Positions 1-7,336 of a stretch of DNA of 53,148 nucleotides are shown one piece after another (within the stretch, counting starts at the first letter, position 1; every line of letters starts with the position of its first letter). The position numbers and the translations under genes were made by a program. The notes beneath the pieces were generated by a model. It saw nothing but the letters and a program-made list of their open reading frames with translations, did no database searches and was not told the origin of the DNA. Source of the DNA: Bacteroidales bacterium (GTDB lineage: Bacteria; Bacteroidota; Bacteroidia; Bacteroidales; VadinHA17); assembly GCA_030596125.1 (NCBI GenBank), contig JAUVKT010000006.1, forward strand, positions 1-53,148, given 5' to 3'.

Positions 1-120
1 TCCGGCAAAGTCGAGTAAATACTTACGAATTTTATCTTCATTTTTGGATAGTCTCGGAATCTTGCATATCTCTTCAAAATATCTCCAAAGGACATTAGGT
101 TGTAAGTTGTTGATAATCAT
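1..120 (-). CDS. pepD: Aminoacyl-histidine dipeptidase (M20 family), N-terminal fragment
   Basis: This partial gene runs off the left edge; only its first 40 codons are present, starting at the ATG at 118-120 on the minus strand. The visible residues include PNVLWRYFEEICKIPRLSK, which matches the N-terminus of cytosolic non-specific (aminoacyl-histidine) dipeptidases of the PepD type (pattern PxxLWxxFxxICxIPxxS). These are metal-dependent M20 peptidases that cleave Xaa-His and other dipeptides in the cytoplasm. The metal ligands and catalytic domain lie outside the window, so function rests on the N-terminal motif only. It is divergent from the dehydrogenase gene on its right. Confidence 0.72.
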   Translation of the reverse strand, partial: MIINNLQPNVLWRYFEEICKIPRLSKNEDKIRKYLLDFAG

Positions 121-266
121 TATTTAATAAAGAGTATTATAGTATATAAGTTTTATGGGAGATAAAAGTAGTAAATTCTAATAATTAACTTGATTAAGTT
201 GGTAAATAGTTCTTTTCTGTCTCCAAAAAAGTTCTATTTTTACCCTTCCTAATATGAACCGAGCAT

Positions 267-315
267 GACAAAATTTTATCTATTATGACACACAGTGGTA
301 TGATTAAATTTTGTC
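267..315. promoter_or_regulatory. Inverted repeat upstream of the dehydrogenase gene (operator-like dyad)
   Basis: A perfect 10-bp inverted repeat (gacaaaattt at 267-276, aaattttgtc at 306-315) lies in the 266-bp gap between divergent pepD and the dehydrogenase gene. The arms are about 30 bp apart, so it could be a two-site operator or a weak hairpin. The right arm overlaps a degenerate TAnn(T)TTTG promoter-like string. The role is inferred only from position. Confidence 0.3.
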
Positions 316-386
316 TTGCGAGCTGCATCTGACCATTGAAAATAAATTATAAACAGATGAATATTAACTCAAACGAAATATTTATT

Positions 387-1589
387 ATGGAAAAGAGAAA
401 AATTGTTACTCTACCGGGTGATGGCATAGGTGAAGTAGTTCTCGAACAGGCTGTTCGTGTTATTTCTGCTGCCGGATTTGAAGCAGAATATATTCACGGG
501 GATATTGGATGGGAGTTCTGGTGCAAGGAAGGTAATCCACTTCCACAGCGAACTATTGACCTGATAGATGAGCATAAAATTGCACTTTTCGGGGCAATCA
601 CATCCAAGCCAAAGGATGATGCTGCTATAGAACTGGATCCTTCCTTAAGGGACAAAGGCCTTGTTTATGCCAGTCCGATCGTGGGTCTCAGACAGCATTT
701 CAATCTTGATATATGTCTGCGTCCCTGTCGCACATATAAAGATAATCCGCTTAATTTCATTCGAAGGAGCAAGGATGGGGGAGTTGAGGAGCCTTATGTT
801 GACGTAGCTATTTTCAGACAGAATACAGAAGGTCTGTATGGCGGGGTTGAGTGGACTAATCCTCCTGACCAGGTTTACGATGCATTGATGACACATCCTA
901 AATTCAGAAAAAATTTTGGTTCAGCTCCTGTTGAGGATATCTCTGTTTCTACCAGAATATTTACCAGAAAGGCAACTGAAAGAATTCTGAGAGCTGCTTT
1001 TGAACACGCCGAAAAGTATGGATACAGGTCGGTAACTGTTTGCGAAAAACCTAATGTTATCAGGGAAACATCAGGAATGATGTTGCTTATGGCCAAGGAG
1101 ATACAGAAAAATGAATACCCGCAGATAGAGTTATGGAACACAAATATTGATGCCCAGATGATGTGGCTGACGAAAAATCCTGAAAATTACGGAGTTATTG
1201 TTGCTGGTAACATGTTTGGAGATATTGTATCGGATGCGTTTGCCGGTTTAATAGGTGGTCTGGGATTTGCCTGTTCAGCACAATTTTCCGAAGATGGAAT
1301 AGCCGTATTTGAACCAACTCATGGATCAGCTCCAAAATATGCAGATTTTAAGACATCAATTGTTAATCCGGTTGCTATGATCGAATCGGCCTGCATGATG
1401 CTTGACTATATCGGTGAGCGTGAGATCGCCGGAAAGGTACGGAAGGCGGTTGCTGAGGTTATTGAGGAGGGTAGTGTACGAACTTATGATATAATGAAGA
1501 TGTCGGGCCGGGAAGATGTTACTGGCAGGGGTGCCGCTTCAACGGTTGAGATGGCTAATGCGATTATTGCACGGTTACAAAAACAATAA
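387..1589 (+). CDS. Isocitrate/isopropylmalate dehydrogenase family protein (probable NAD-dependent IDH)
   Basis: This is a cytoplasmic beta-decarboxylating dehydrogenase of the IDH/IPMDH superfamily, about 400 residues from the ATG at 387. In-frame ATGs at 336 and 357 would add up to 17 residues with no family resemblance; LPGDGIG normally starts a few residues from the N-terminus. Visible motifs are GDGIG (11-15), the substrate-loop RQNTEGLYGG (144-153), GNMFGDIVSDAFAGLIGGLG (274-293) with the metal-binding Asp residues, and EPTHGSAPKYA (309-319). No leu genes are nearby, so an isocitrate dehydrogenase role (isocitrate to 2-oxoglutarate) is more likely than leucine synthesis, but sequence alone cannot settle the substrate. 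The HD-domain gene follows after 10 bp and is probably co-transcribed. Confidence 0.82.
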   Translation: MEKRKIVTLPGDGIGEVVLEQAVRVISAAGFEAEYIHGDIGWEFWCKEGNPLPQRTIDLIDEHKIALFGAITSKPKDDAAIELDPSLRDKGLVYASPIVGLRQHFNLDICLRPCRTYKDNPLNFIRRSKDGGVEEPYVDVAIFRQNTEGLYGGVEWTNPPDQVYDALMTHPKFRKNFGSAPVEDISVSTRIFTRKATERILRAAFEHAEKYGYRSVTVCEKPNVIRETSGMMLLMAKEIQKNEYPQIELWNTNIDAQMMWLTKNPENYGVIVAGNMFGDIVSDAFAGLIGGLGFACSAQFSEDGIAVFEPTHGSAPKYADFKTSIVNPVAMIESACMMLDYIGEREIAGKVRKAVAEVIEEGSVRTYDIMKMSGREDVTGRGAASTVEMANAIIARLQKQ

Positions 1590-1599
1590 GAATCAGGTT

Positions 1600-2151
1600 A
1601 TGACAGAAGAGATATTAAAATTATGGCCGGAGCTGGAATGGATTTCTGATCCTGAGCTTCGTGAGAATAGTGCCCGGACATGGGAATTAGCTCTCAAGAG
1701 GAGTGTGCTTACACCTGCCGATCTGGAGCGTATTCCGTTTACACTCTTGTGCGGCCCCGATCTTAAGGTCAGTTTTATGGCTCATAAGAGATGTGTGGTG
1801 CATGTGGCAAAGGAGAGTGGTGAAAAGATGAACTCCTTCTTTGGAAATGAACTGCCGGTAAATATGGATATCCTGATTTCAGGAGCTATCCTTGCTGATG
1901 TTGGAAAATTGCTCGAATATGTACTTGATGAGGATGGTAATGCCGTTCAGGGTAGCTATGGGAAGTATCTGCGTCACCCCTTTTCAGGGGTCTCGCTTGC
2001 TGAAGAGTGTGGCTTGCCTCCCGAGGTATGCCATATTATTGCTGCTCATGCAGGTGAGGGTGACCATATTAAAAGAACAACTGAAGCATACGTGGTGCAT
2101 CACGCTGATTTTATGACCTTTCTGCCCTTCAAAAGCAGGCTAATCGTGTGA
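1600..2151 (+). CDS. HD-domain protein with a substituted HD dyad
   Basis: A 183-residue soluble protein. The ATG at 1600 is preferred because an upstream in-frame start at 1516 would overlap the dehydrogenase and adds unrelated residues. The layout resembles an HD phosphohydrolase: His62 in AHKRCVVH, then GAILADVGKLLEY (95-107), HPFSG (126-130), CHIIAAHAGEGD (144-155) and VVHHADFM (165-172). In the canonical signature the second element is HD(I/V)GK; here it reads AD(V)GK, so the metal-ligand His is Ala99 while Asp100 remains. It may be inactive or use different ligands, binding a nucleotide as a regulator. It directly follows the dehydrogenase gene and may modulate it. The substrate is unknown. 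Confidence 0.68.
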   Translation: MTEEILKLWPELEWISDPELRENSARTWELALKRSVLTPADLERIPFTLLCGPDLKVSFMAHKRCVVHVAKESGEKMNSFFGNELPVNMDILISGAILADVGKLLEYVLDEDGNAVQGSYGKYLRHPFSGVSLAEECGLPPEVCHIIAAHAGEGDHIKRTTEAYVVHHADFMTFLPFKSRLIV

Positions 2152-2168
2152 GACTAAAAATGAAATTA

Positions 2169-2281
2169 GCCACAGATTACTCACAATAATATCTATTTTC
2201 AAAGGTGTTCGTGATATCACTTTGTTAAGTTCACAGATTTACATAAGAATTAAATCAGTGATAATCAGTGCAATCTGTGGC
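2169..2281. repeat. Long-spaced inverted repeat with AATCTGTGG-type ends
   Basis: gccacagatt (2169-2178) and aatctgtggc (2272-2281) are perfect inverse complements and bound about 110 bp. Inside are related words (cacagattta, aatcagtg twice) at roughly 9-10 bp spacing. The layout looks like a small dispersed repeat rather than a terminator because the loop is long. The right arm is followed by a T-run. Confidence 0.45.
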
Positions 2282-2484
2282 AGCTTTTTTTTTAATTTCA
2301 AATAAATGTATTTTCGGAGGGGACTCAACAATTAATACACAATGGCAATTGAATTTAGGAACTTAACTGTATATAAAAGAAAGATTTGATGATTTTATTA
2401 AACAATCTGAAGGAATCAGACGATTGCATAATCATATTCCCGATAAATCGGGACTGAAAAGTGTATATAGCCTTATCTTCAGAT

Positions 2485-2645
2485 TGCTGACTGCTAACTG
2501 CTGACTGCTGACTGCTGACTGCTGACTGCTGACTGCTGACTGCTGACTGCTGACTGCTGACTGCTGACTGCCGACTGCTGACTGCTGACTGCTGACTGCC
2601 GACTGCTGACTGCCGACTGAAGATTGCCGACTGAAGATTGCCGAC
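2485..2645. repeat. Tandem array of 23 heptamers (TGCTGAC and variants)
   Basis: Exactly 161 bp made of 23 consecutive 7-bp units in unbroken register. Most are TGCTGAC; variants are TGCTAAC, TGCCGAC and, near the right end, TGAAGAT. A minus-strand reading frame through it would give a Gln/Ser/Ala/Val repeat peptide, but with no gene context, so it is treated as non-coding. It lies 85 bp from the end of the polyferredoxin gene. Confidence 0.95.
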
Positions 2646-2730
2646 TTAAAGATGTAAAGGATAATGAGATTTACCATTTTAAGCAATTCAAACTTAAGAC
2701 ACTGAATAGTTACTATTTCTTTAATGAGTA

Positions 2731-4314
2731 TCAGAAAGGAAATTCTTTCAGTTCCTTTACATTTAACTCTTCGATTTTTGGTTTTTCAGCATCCTGGTGC
2801 ACTGAATTGCCATCAACAAAAATAGCTTTAAAAGGTACGGTTGGACAAGCATACTCACAGGCGCCGCATCCTATACATATCTTATCGTTTGTTTCAGGTA
2901 TAACAAGATTCCCTTCGAACGGAACCATATAGACTGCTTTGGTAGGACAATGCTCTGAACATGCACCACATTCGGTCTTTTCTGTCTGAACGATACAGTT
3001 ATCCTTTATAAAATGCACCTTCCCAATCTGTGTCAGTTTCTTTGCCTCAAGAGTTAATGGCAGAAGGGCTCCTGTTGGACATACATCGGTGCACCTCGTA
3101 CACTCATAATTGCAGAATGATTTATGATAATCCATTCTTGGCTGCATAATTCCGGAGAGACCATATTCCCTGAATGATGGTACAATAACATTTTCAGGAC
3201 ATACATTAACACAAAGAGAGCATGCAGTACAGTAGTCGTTAAAGTGTCCCAGACTAACTCCTCCGGGTGGACATACAGCATATGTTCTATTCTCCTTTAC
3301 AGTTGATTCCCTGGTTGGAACAGGAGCTCCTTTGACCGCAGGAGACTGATTCTGAGCCTTGATCAATCCTGTAGCAGATGCTATTGCTACAACCGATCCT
3401 GCAATAAACCTTCTTTTTCCATTATCAATTTCATCAATCGTAACCGGTTTAAAAATGTTATGTGGTAATCCATAAGAGATTGCATTATCAGGACATACTT
3501 CCAGACAGTTAAAGCAGGTAACGCAACGCGAAACATCTACATCCTCCTTAATAAAATCAATACAAGATGCCTTACAATTGGCTGCACACCTTCCGCAATG
3601 GGTGCAACTTGCATGGTTGATTGATATCCTGAATATCGATACTTTTGACAGTAATCCAAGCAGTGTGCCAACAGGGCAAACAGTGTTACAGTATAACCGG
3701 CCTCGTGTAAACGACAAATAACCGATAAGAGATAAAAATATTACCGGTAGTATATAGATAACCAGGGGTATTTTAATTATATCGACCCTGAAAACTGCAT
3801 AGTTATGGAACAGGGCAAATATTTTAGCAAGGAGATTATTTACAACAATGATAACCGGCTCAAAAAAATAGGTCATAAACCTGCCGAAGATACTATAAGG
3901 ATCCAGCAACGATACCAGAAAAATGCTACCGCTGAGCATAACGATCAGTGTTACAGCAAGGATCGAGTATCTCAATATAGTATATGGAGTAGAAAAACTA
4001 AAGCGGCTGAATTTACGTTTATATTTACCCCCTATCCTGCTCATTATATCCTGGTAAATTCCGAGCGGACAAAGAAAGGAGCAATATGACCTTCCGGTAA
4101 AAACTGTCAGGGCAATAACTACAATAAAACCGGTGGCAACCAATGCCGGTGTCTCCATAAATTTCAGGAATGACGGGGCAAACTGTATATAATGAATCAC
4201 GGTAAACCACGTCTCCGGAATTACATACCTGAAATCCAGAAATGAGATAATAAGTAAGAGAAAAAACAGGGAGGCAAATAGTAATCTGAATTTCTTAAGA
4301 AACGGGACAGGCAT
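2731..4314 (-). CDS. Membrane polyferredoxin, NapH-like part fused to a ferredoxin part
   Basis: An integral-membrane electron-transfer protein. Counting from the longest frame (539 aa, ATG at 4350), hydrophobic segments lie near residues 21-39, 68-85, 124-149, 163-180 and 191-213, with NapH/NosR/FixG-type CPLG (94-97) and CPVG (225-228) motifs. Two 4Fe-4S-type Cys groups follow at 249-263 and 276-286. A second short hydrophobic stretch with a twin-Arg-like KRRFIAGSVV (312-321) then leads into four more Cys groups (374-384, 413-424, 461-468, 492-502). This looks like a NapH-type membrane part joined to a NapG-type ferredoxin. The start was set at Met13 (4314) because the longer form overlaps the upstream gene; either is possible. 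It is co-oriented with and directly downstream of the DUF362 gene. The electron donor and acceptor are unknown. Confidence 0.82.
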   Translation of the reverse strand: MPVPFLKKFRLLFASLFFLLLIISFLDFRYVIPETWFTVIHYIQFAPSFLKFMETPALVATGFIVVIALTVFTGRSYCSFLCPLGIYQDIMSRIGGKYKRKFSRFSFSTPYTILRYSILAVTLIVMLSGSIFLVSLLDPYSIFGRFMTYFFEPVIIVVNNLLAKIFALFHNYAVFRVDIIKIPLVIYILPVIFLSLIGYLSFTRGRLYCNTVCPVGTLLGLLSKVSIFRISINHASCTHCGRCAANCKASCIDFIKEDVDVSRCVTCFNCLEVCPDNAISYGLPHNIFKPVTIDEIDNGKRRFIAGSVVAIASATGLIKAQNQSPAVKGAPVPTRESTVKENRTYAVCPPGGVSLGHFNDYCTACSLCVNVCPENVIVPSFREYGLSGIMQPRMDYHKSFCNYECTRCTDVCPTGALLPLTLEAKKLTQIGKVHFIKDNCIVQTEKTECGACSEHCPTKAVYMVPFEGNLVIPETNDKICIGCGACEYACPTVPFKAIFVDGNSVHQDAEKPKIEELNVKELKEFPF

Positions 4315-4324
4315 CTGATAAGTT

Positions 4325-5245
4325 TTACATTGATATTCGCTTAATCTCAATCTTTGTCAGATCCATAACCCCAACACCCATCTGATCAGCAATTGGAATA
4401 TGGTCGATCTGTGCAGGTTCCATACCAAGCATTCGTGAGGCAGCGCTATCGGCTGCTACCATATCAGTTGAAATAATCTGGGCTTTCATATTCACAACAT
4501 CTGCGACGCTAACACCCTGAGGTCCGTTTCGCATCATAACGTTATAACAATCAACAATATTCAGCGCCGGTTTCTTCTCAAAAAGACCAAAATCTGCAAT
4601 ACACTGATGCAGGTCATTAGAATGCCACCATTTTCTGTCCCACACAGCGCCCATCAGGTTCTTAAGTGAACAGGTCATTTTAGTTGATGAATGATGTTTT
4701 AGTACCGGAACATTAATGAAAACATCAGATTCAAACAGGAGCTCATGTACCTTGGTAGTTTTAAGGCTTATCCCCCCAGGGACAGACACTTCCTGATAAT
4801 AACTCTCTGCATCACCAGGAACCAGAGTTGCTCCTGCTGATTTGGCCGCTTTTTCAATACCTGAATTCTTATATGCCTTTACCCGGTTATGGGTAGAATT
4901 ATCAAAAACATAAACTCTTTTTGCTCCGGCTTTCAGGCAGTGCTCTACAATTCTCTTAACAAGAACAGGGTTGGTATTTGCACCCATCTCGGGTGTCCTG
5001 TCCCATGCCATATTTGGTTTAATAACCACGATCTGCCCTCTTTTAACAAAATTGGTCATACCTCCTAAGGCACTCATTCCCTTATCGAACATAGAATCAG
5101 GTTCTCCACCCTTTATCGCAACAAGATCAGGAAAGGCCTGAGGTACTCCTGCTGCCCACAACTTATCGTATCCTCCAACCGAATAAGCGGCTCCTGCAAC
5201 CAGTCCGGCACTAACCGACTTTCTGAGAAAATCTCTTCTTTTCAT
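4325..5245 (-). CDS. DUF362-family protein with Tat-type signal
   Basis: A 306-residue protein starting at the ATG at 5243-5245, chosen because it places a textbook twin-arginine leader at the N-terminus (KRRDFLRKS, residues 2-10, followed by an Ala/Gly-rich hydrophobic stretch). A longer frame from 5293 adds 16 unrelated residues. The mature part has features of DUF362 proteins, such as VIKPNMAWDRTPE, NVPVLKHHSSTKMTCSLKN and DMVAADSAASRMLGM. DUF362 domains often occur beside or fused to 4Fe-4S domains, and here the polyferredoxin gene follows directly, so export with a bound redox cofactor is plausible. The biochemical function of the family is not established. It is divergent from larC across a 110-bp gap. 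Confidence 0.82.
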   Translation of the reverse strand: MKRRDFLRKSVSAGLVAGAAYSVGGYDKLWAAGVPQAFPDLVAIKGGEPDSMFDKGMSALGGMTNFVKRGQIVVIKPNMAWDRTPEMGANTNPVLVKRIVEHCLKAGAKRVYVFDNSTHNRVKAYKNSGIEKAAKSAGATLVPGDAESYYQEVSVPGGISLKTTKVHELLFESDVFINVPVLKHHSSTKMTCSLKNLMGAVWDRKWWHSNDLHQCIADFGLFEKKPALNIVDCYNVMMRNGPQGVSVADVVNMKAQIISTDMVAADSAASRMLGMEPAQIDHIPIADQMGVGVMDLTKIEIKRISM

Positions 5246-5355
5246 GTGCTTTCTAAATTGTTTGCCTTGTCGCAAATTACAATTTTTTTGCACAAAATAG
5301 TCGGCTTAGTGTTATATTAGCACCAGGTTATATAACATATAAGTAATAAACAATC

Positions 5356-6540
5356 ATGAACATATTATTCTATGACTGCTTTTCAGGCATAAGCGGAGAT
5401 ATGAATCTGGGAGCTATGTTAGATTTGGGAATCGGGGAAGATTATCTCCGGGAAGAGTTAAATAAATTAAATCTGAATGGGTGGAAGCTCGATGTTACGA
5501 ATGATCAGAGGCATGGTATATTCGGGACCAAAGTAACTGTTGTGCAAACTATTCACGAACATGTTCACCGTCATCTGTCAGATATTAATAAAATTATTAG
5601 TGAGAGTACTCTAAGTAAAGAGACTAAAAAAGTGGCATTAAAAATATTTACCGAGGTAGCAGAAGCCGAAGCTTCTGTACACCGGATGCCTGTGGAGAAG
5701 GTCCATTTTCATGAGGTGGGAGCTATTGACTCAATTATAGATATAGTGGGTGCTGCCATCTGTTTCAATAAACTGAAAATAGATAAGGTTATAGTATCAA
5801 ATATTGAGCTGGGGGGTGGGTTTGTGCAATGTGCTCACGGGAATCTGCCTGTTCCTGCTCCTGCCACTGCCGAAATAATTAAGGACCTGCCTGTTTCTGT
5901 GGGAGGAGTAAACTTCGAGGCTACAACGCCAACAGGAGCTGCCATATTAAAAACACTTGGAACCGAATTCCGGGATCAGACAAGTTTCAAAATCATGAGA
6001 ACAGGGTATGGTATTGGACAGAAAGAGAACCCCGATAAACCGAATATACTCAGGGTACATCTTGGTGAAGCAGATGATTCAGCGGCCGGAGGACACACTT
6101 CTTACATGGTTGAGTGTAATATGGATGATATGAACCCAGAACTTTATGATAATCTTGTAACCAAACTTTTTGAGGCGGGAGCAGCCGATGTTTACCTTTC
6201 CTCCGTGATAATGAAGAAAAACAGACCCGGAACAAAGATCAATATTATTACTCATTTCGACCATGTTGAGAAAATTAAAGAGGTGGTCTTTAAGGAATCA
6301 ACTACGCTTGGGTTAAGACTTTTTCCCTTTGAAAAACATACCCTCGAAAGAAAGTTTGAGATTATTGAAACTAACCTTGGAAAAGTAACTGTTAAATACT
6401 CTTATTATAAAGGTGAACTGGTTTCTGTAAAACCTGAAAATACAGAATGTCTTAAAATAGCCAGGAAAACAAAAATACCATTAAAAGAGGTTTACAGGAT
6501 AATAATGCAAAGTATAAATGGAGAGGACGATAAAAAATAA
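5356..6540 (+). CDS. larC: Nickel-pincer cofactor biosynthesis protein LarC
   Basis: A 394-residue cytoplasmic protein of the LarC (DUF111/TIGR00299) family. LarC inserts nickel into the pyridinium bis-thiocarboxylate mononucleotide in a CTP-dependent step, making the NPN cofactor used by lactate racemase and relatives. Diagnostic segments are FYDCFSGISGDM at the N-terminus, EKVHFHEVGAIDSIIDI, NIELGGGFVQCAHG and TPTGAAILKT, then the C-terminal domain beginning near VECNMDDMNPE. In Lactiplantibacillus plantarum the two halves are joined by a programmed frameshift; here the frame is continuous. It overlaps larE by 23 bp and starts a larC-larE-larB-wbqC cluster. Confidence 0.93.
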   Translation: MNILFYDCFSGISGDMNLGAMLDLGIGEDYLREELNKLNLNGWKLDVTNDQRHGIFGTKVTVVQTIHEHVHRHLSDINKIISESTLSKETKKVALKIFTEVAEAEASVHRMPVEKVHFHEVGAIDSIIDIVGAAICFNKLKIDKVIVSNIELGGGFVQCAHGNLPVPAPATAEIIKDLPVSVGGVNFEATTPTGAAILKTLGTEFRDQTSFKIMRTGYGIGQKENPDKPNILRVHLGEADDSAAGGHTSYMVECNMDDMNPELYDNLVTKLFEAGAADVYLSSVIMKKNRPGTKINIITHFDHVEKIKEVVFKESTTLGLRLFPFEKHTLERKFEIIETNLGKVTVKYSYYKGELVSVKPENTECLKIARKTKIPLKEVYRIIMQSINGEDDKK

Positions 6541-7324
6541 GATTGAGCTTCTCAGAGGTATGTTCACACAGTCTGACCGGATTATGGTGGCATTCTCCGG
6601 AGGCGTCGACAGTTCTTTTCTTATTTATGCTCTTTCATTGTTTAAAGGACCGGAGATATGTGCAGTTACAATTAAAACACCATATATTCCTCAATGGGAG
6701 GTCTATGAAGCAGTAAATTTCTGTAAATCAATAAACGTCAATCATGAAATAGTTTCCCTTCCAATTCCCGGCAATATCATTAATAACCCGGGAGACAGAT
6801 GCTACAAATGTAAGCTGCACCTCTTCTCTCACCTCACAGAGTATGCCCACGATACGGGCTGTAATATTATTGCTGACGGAACCAATAGTGATGATGCATC
6901 AGATTACCGGCCGGGAATGAAAGCCCTCTCAGAACTGAAAATTCGCAGTCCGCTTCTTGAAGCAGGATTTACAAAAACAGATATACGCAGCGCCCTTAAG
7001 AAGTATGGATTGGAGATATGGAACAAACCTGCATATGCCTGCCTGCTTACAAGACTTCCTCATGATATACCTGTAAAAGAAGAGAGGCTCAGAACTGTGG
7101 AAAAAGCAGAGCAATATTTAGCTGAAAAAGGCTTTCCGGGCACAAGGGTACGACTTCATAATGATATCGCCAGGCTTGAATGTCAGCCCGGATTTATTGA
7201 TATTTTTTTTAATAATCCAATCAGGGATGATATTGTCAGTTACCTTAAAAGCATTGGTGTAAAATATGTTACACTCGATCTCGAGGGTTATAAGACCGGC
7301 AGTATGAACAAAAATGAACAGTAA
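6518..7324 (+). CDS. larE: ATP-dependent sulfur transferase LarE
   Basis: A 268-residue PP-loop ATPase that converts the bis-carboxylate intermediate into the thiocarboxylate form during nickel-pincer cofactor synthesis. The PP-loop SGGVDSS is at residues 27-33, followed by DGTNSDDASDYRPGMKA and KPAYACLLTRLP. Three cysteines stand out: Cys95 and Cys98 (RCYKCK) and Cys175 (ACL). The Lactiplantibacillus enzyme sacrifices a single Cys, whereas some LarE proteins use three Cys residues to hold a 4Fe-4S cluster that carries the sulfur; the pattern here suits the cluster type (inference). Its start codon lies within the end of larC, implying translational coupling; larB follows after 12 bp. Confidence 0.92.
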   Translation: MERTIKNKIELLRGMFTQSDRIMVAFSGGVDSSFLIYALSLFKGPEICAVTIKTPYIPQWEVYEAVNFCKSINVNHEIVSLPIPGNIINNPGDRCYKCKLHLFSHLTEYAHDTGCNIIADGTNSDDASDYRPGMKALSELKIRSPLLEAGFTKTDIRSALKKYGLEIWNKPAYACLLTRLPHDIPVKEERLRTVEKAEQYLAEKGFPGTRVRLHNDIARLECQPGFIDIFFNNPIRDDIVSYLKSIGVKYVTLDLEGYKTGSMNKNEQ

Positions 7325-7336
7325 AAAACAGCTGTG

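Larger units (their letters stand above)
2152..2730. other. Gene-free region with dyad and heptamer array
   Basis: No convincing gene is present between the HD gene and the 3' end of the polyferredoxin gene. It holds a 10-bp inverted repeat spanning 2169-2281, a perfect 10-bp palindrome gtgatatcac (2211-2220), a T-rich stretch after 2285, and the 7-bp tandem array at 2485-2645. Confidence 0.7.

Noticed and set aside
2432-2686. Minus-strand open frame encoding a Gln/Ser/Ala/Val repeat peptide
   Set aside because: The frame exists only because the 7-bp array lacks stops in that register; there is no family resemblance and no gene context.
5356-6540. Programmed frameshift in larC
   Set aside because: The frame is continuous over both LarC domains, so no frameshift is needed here.
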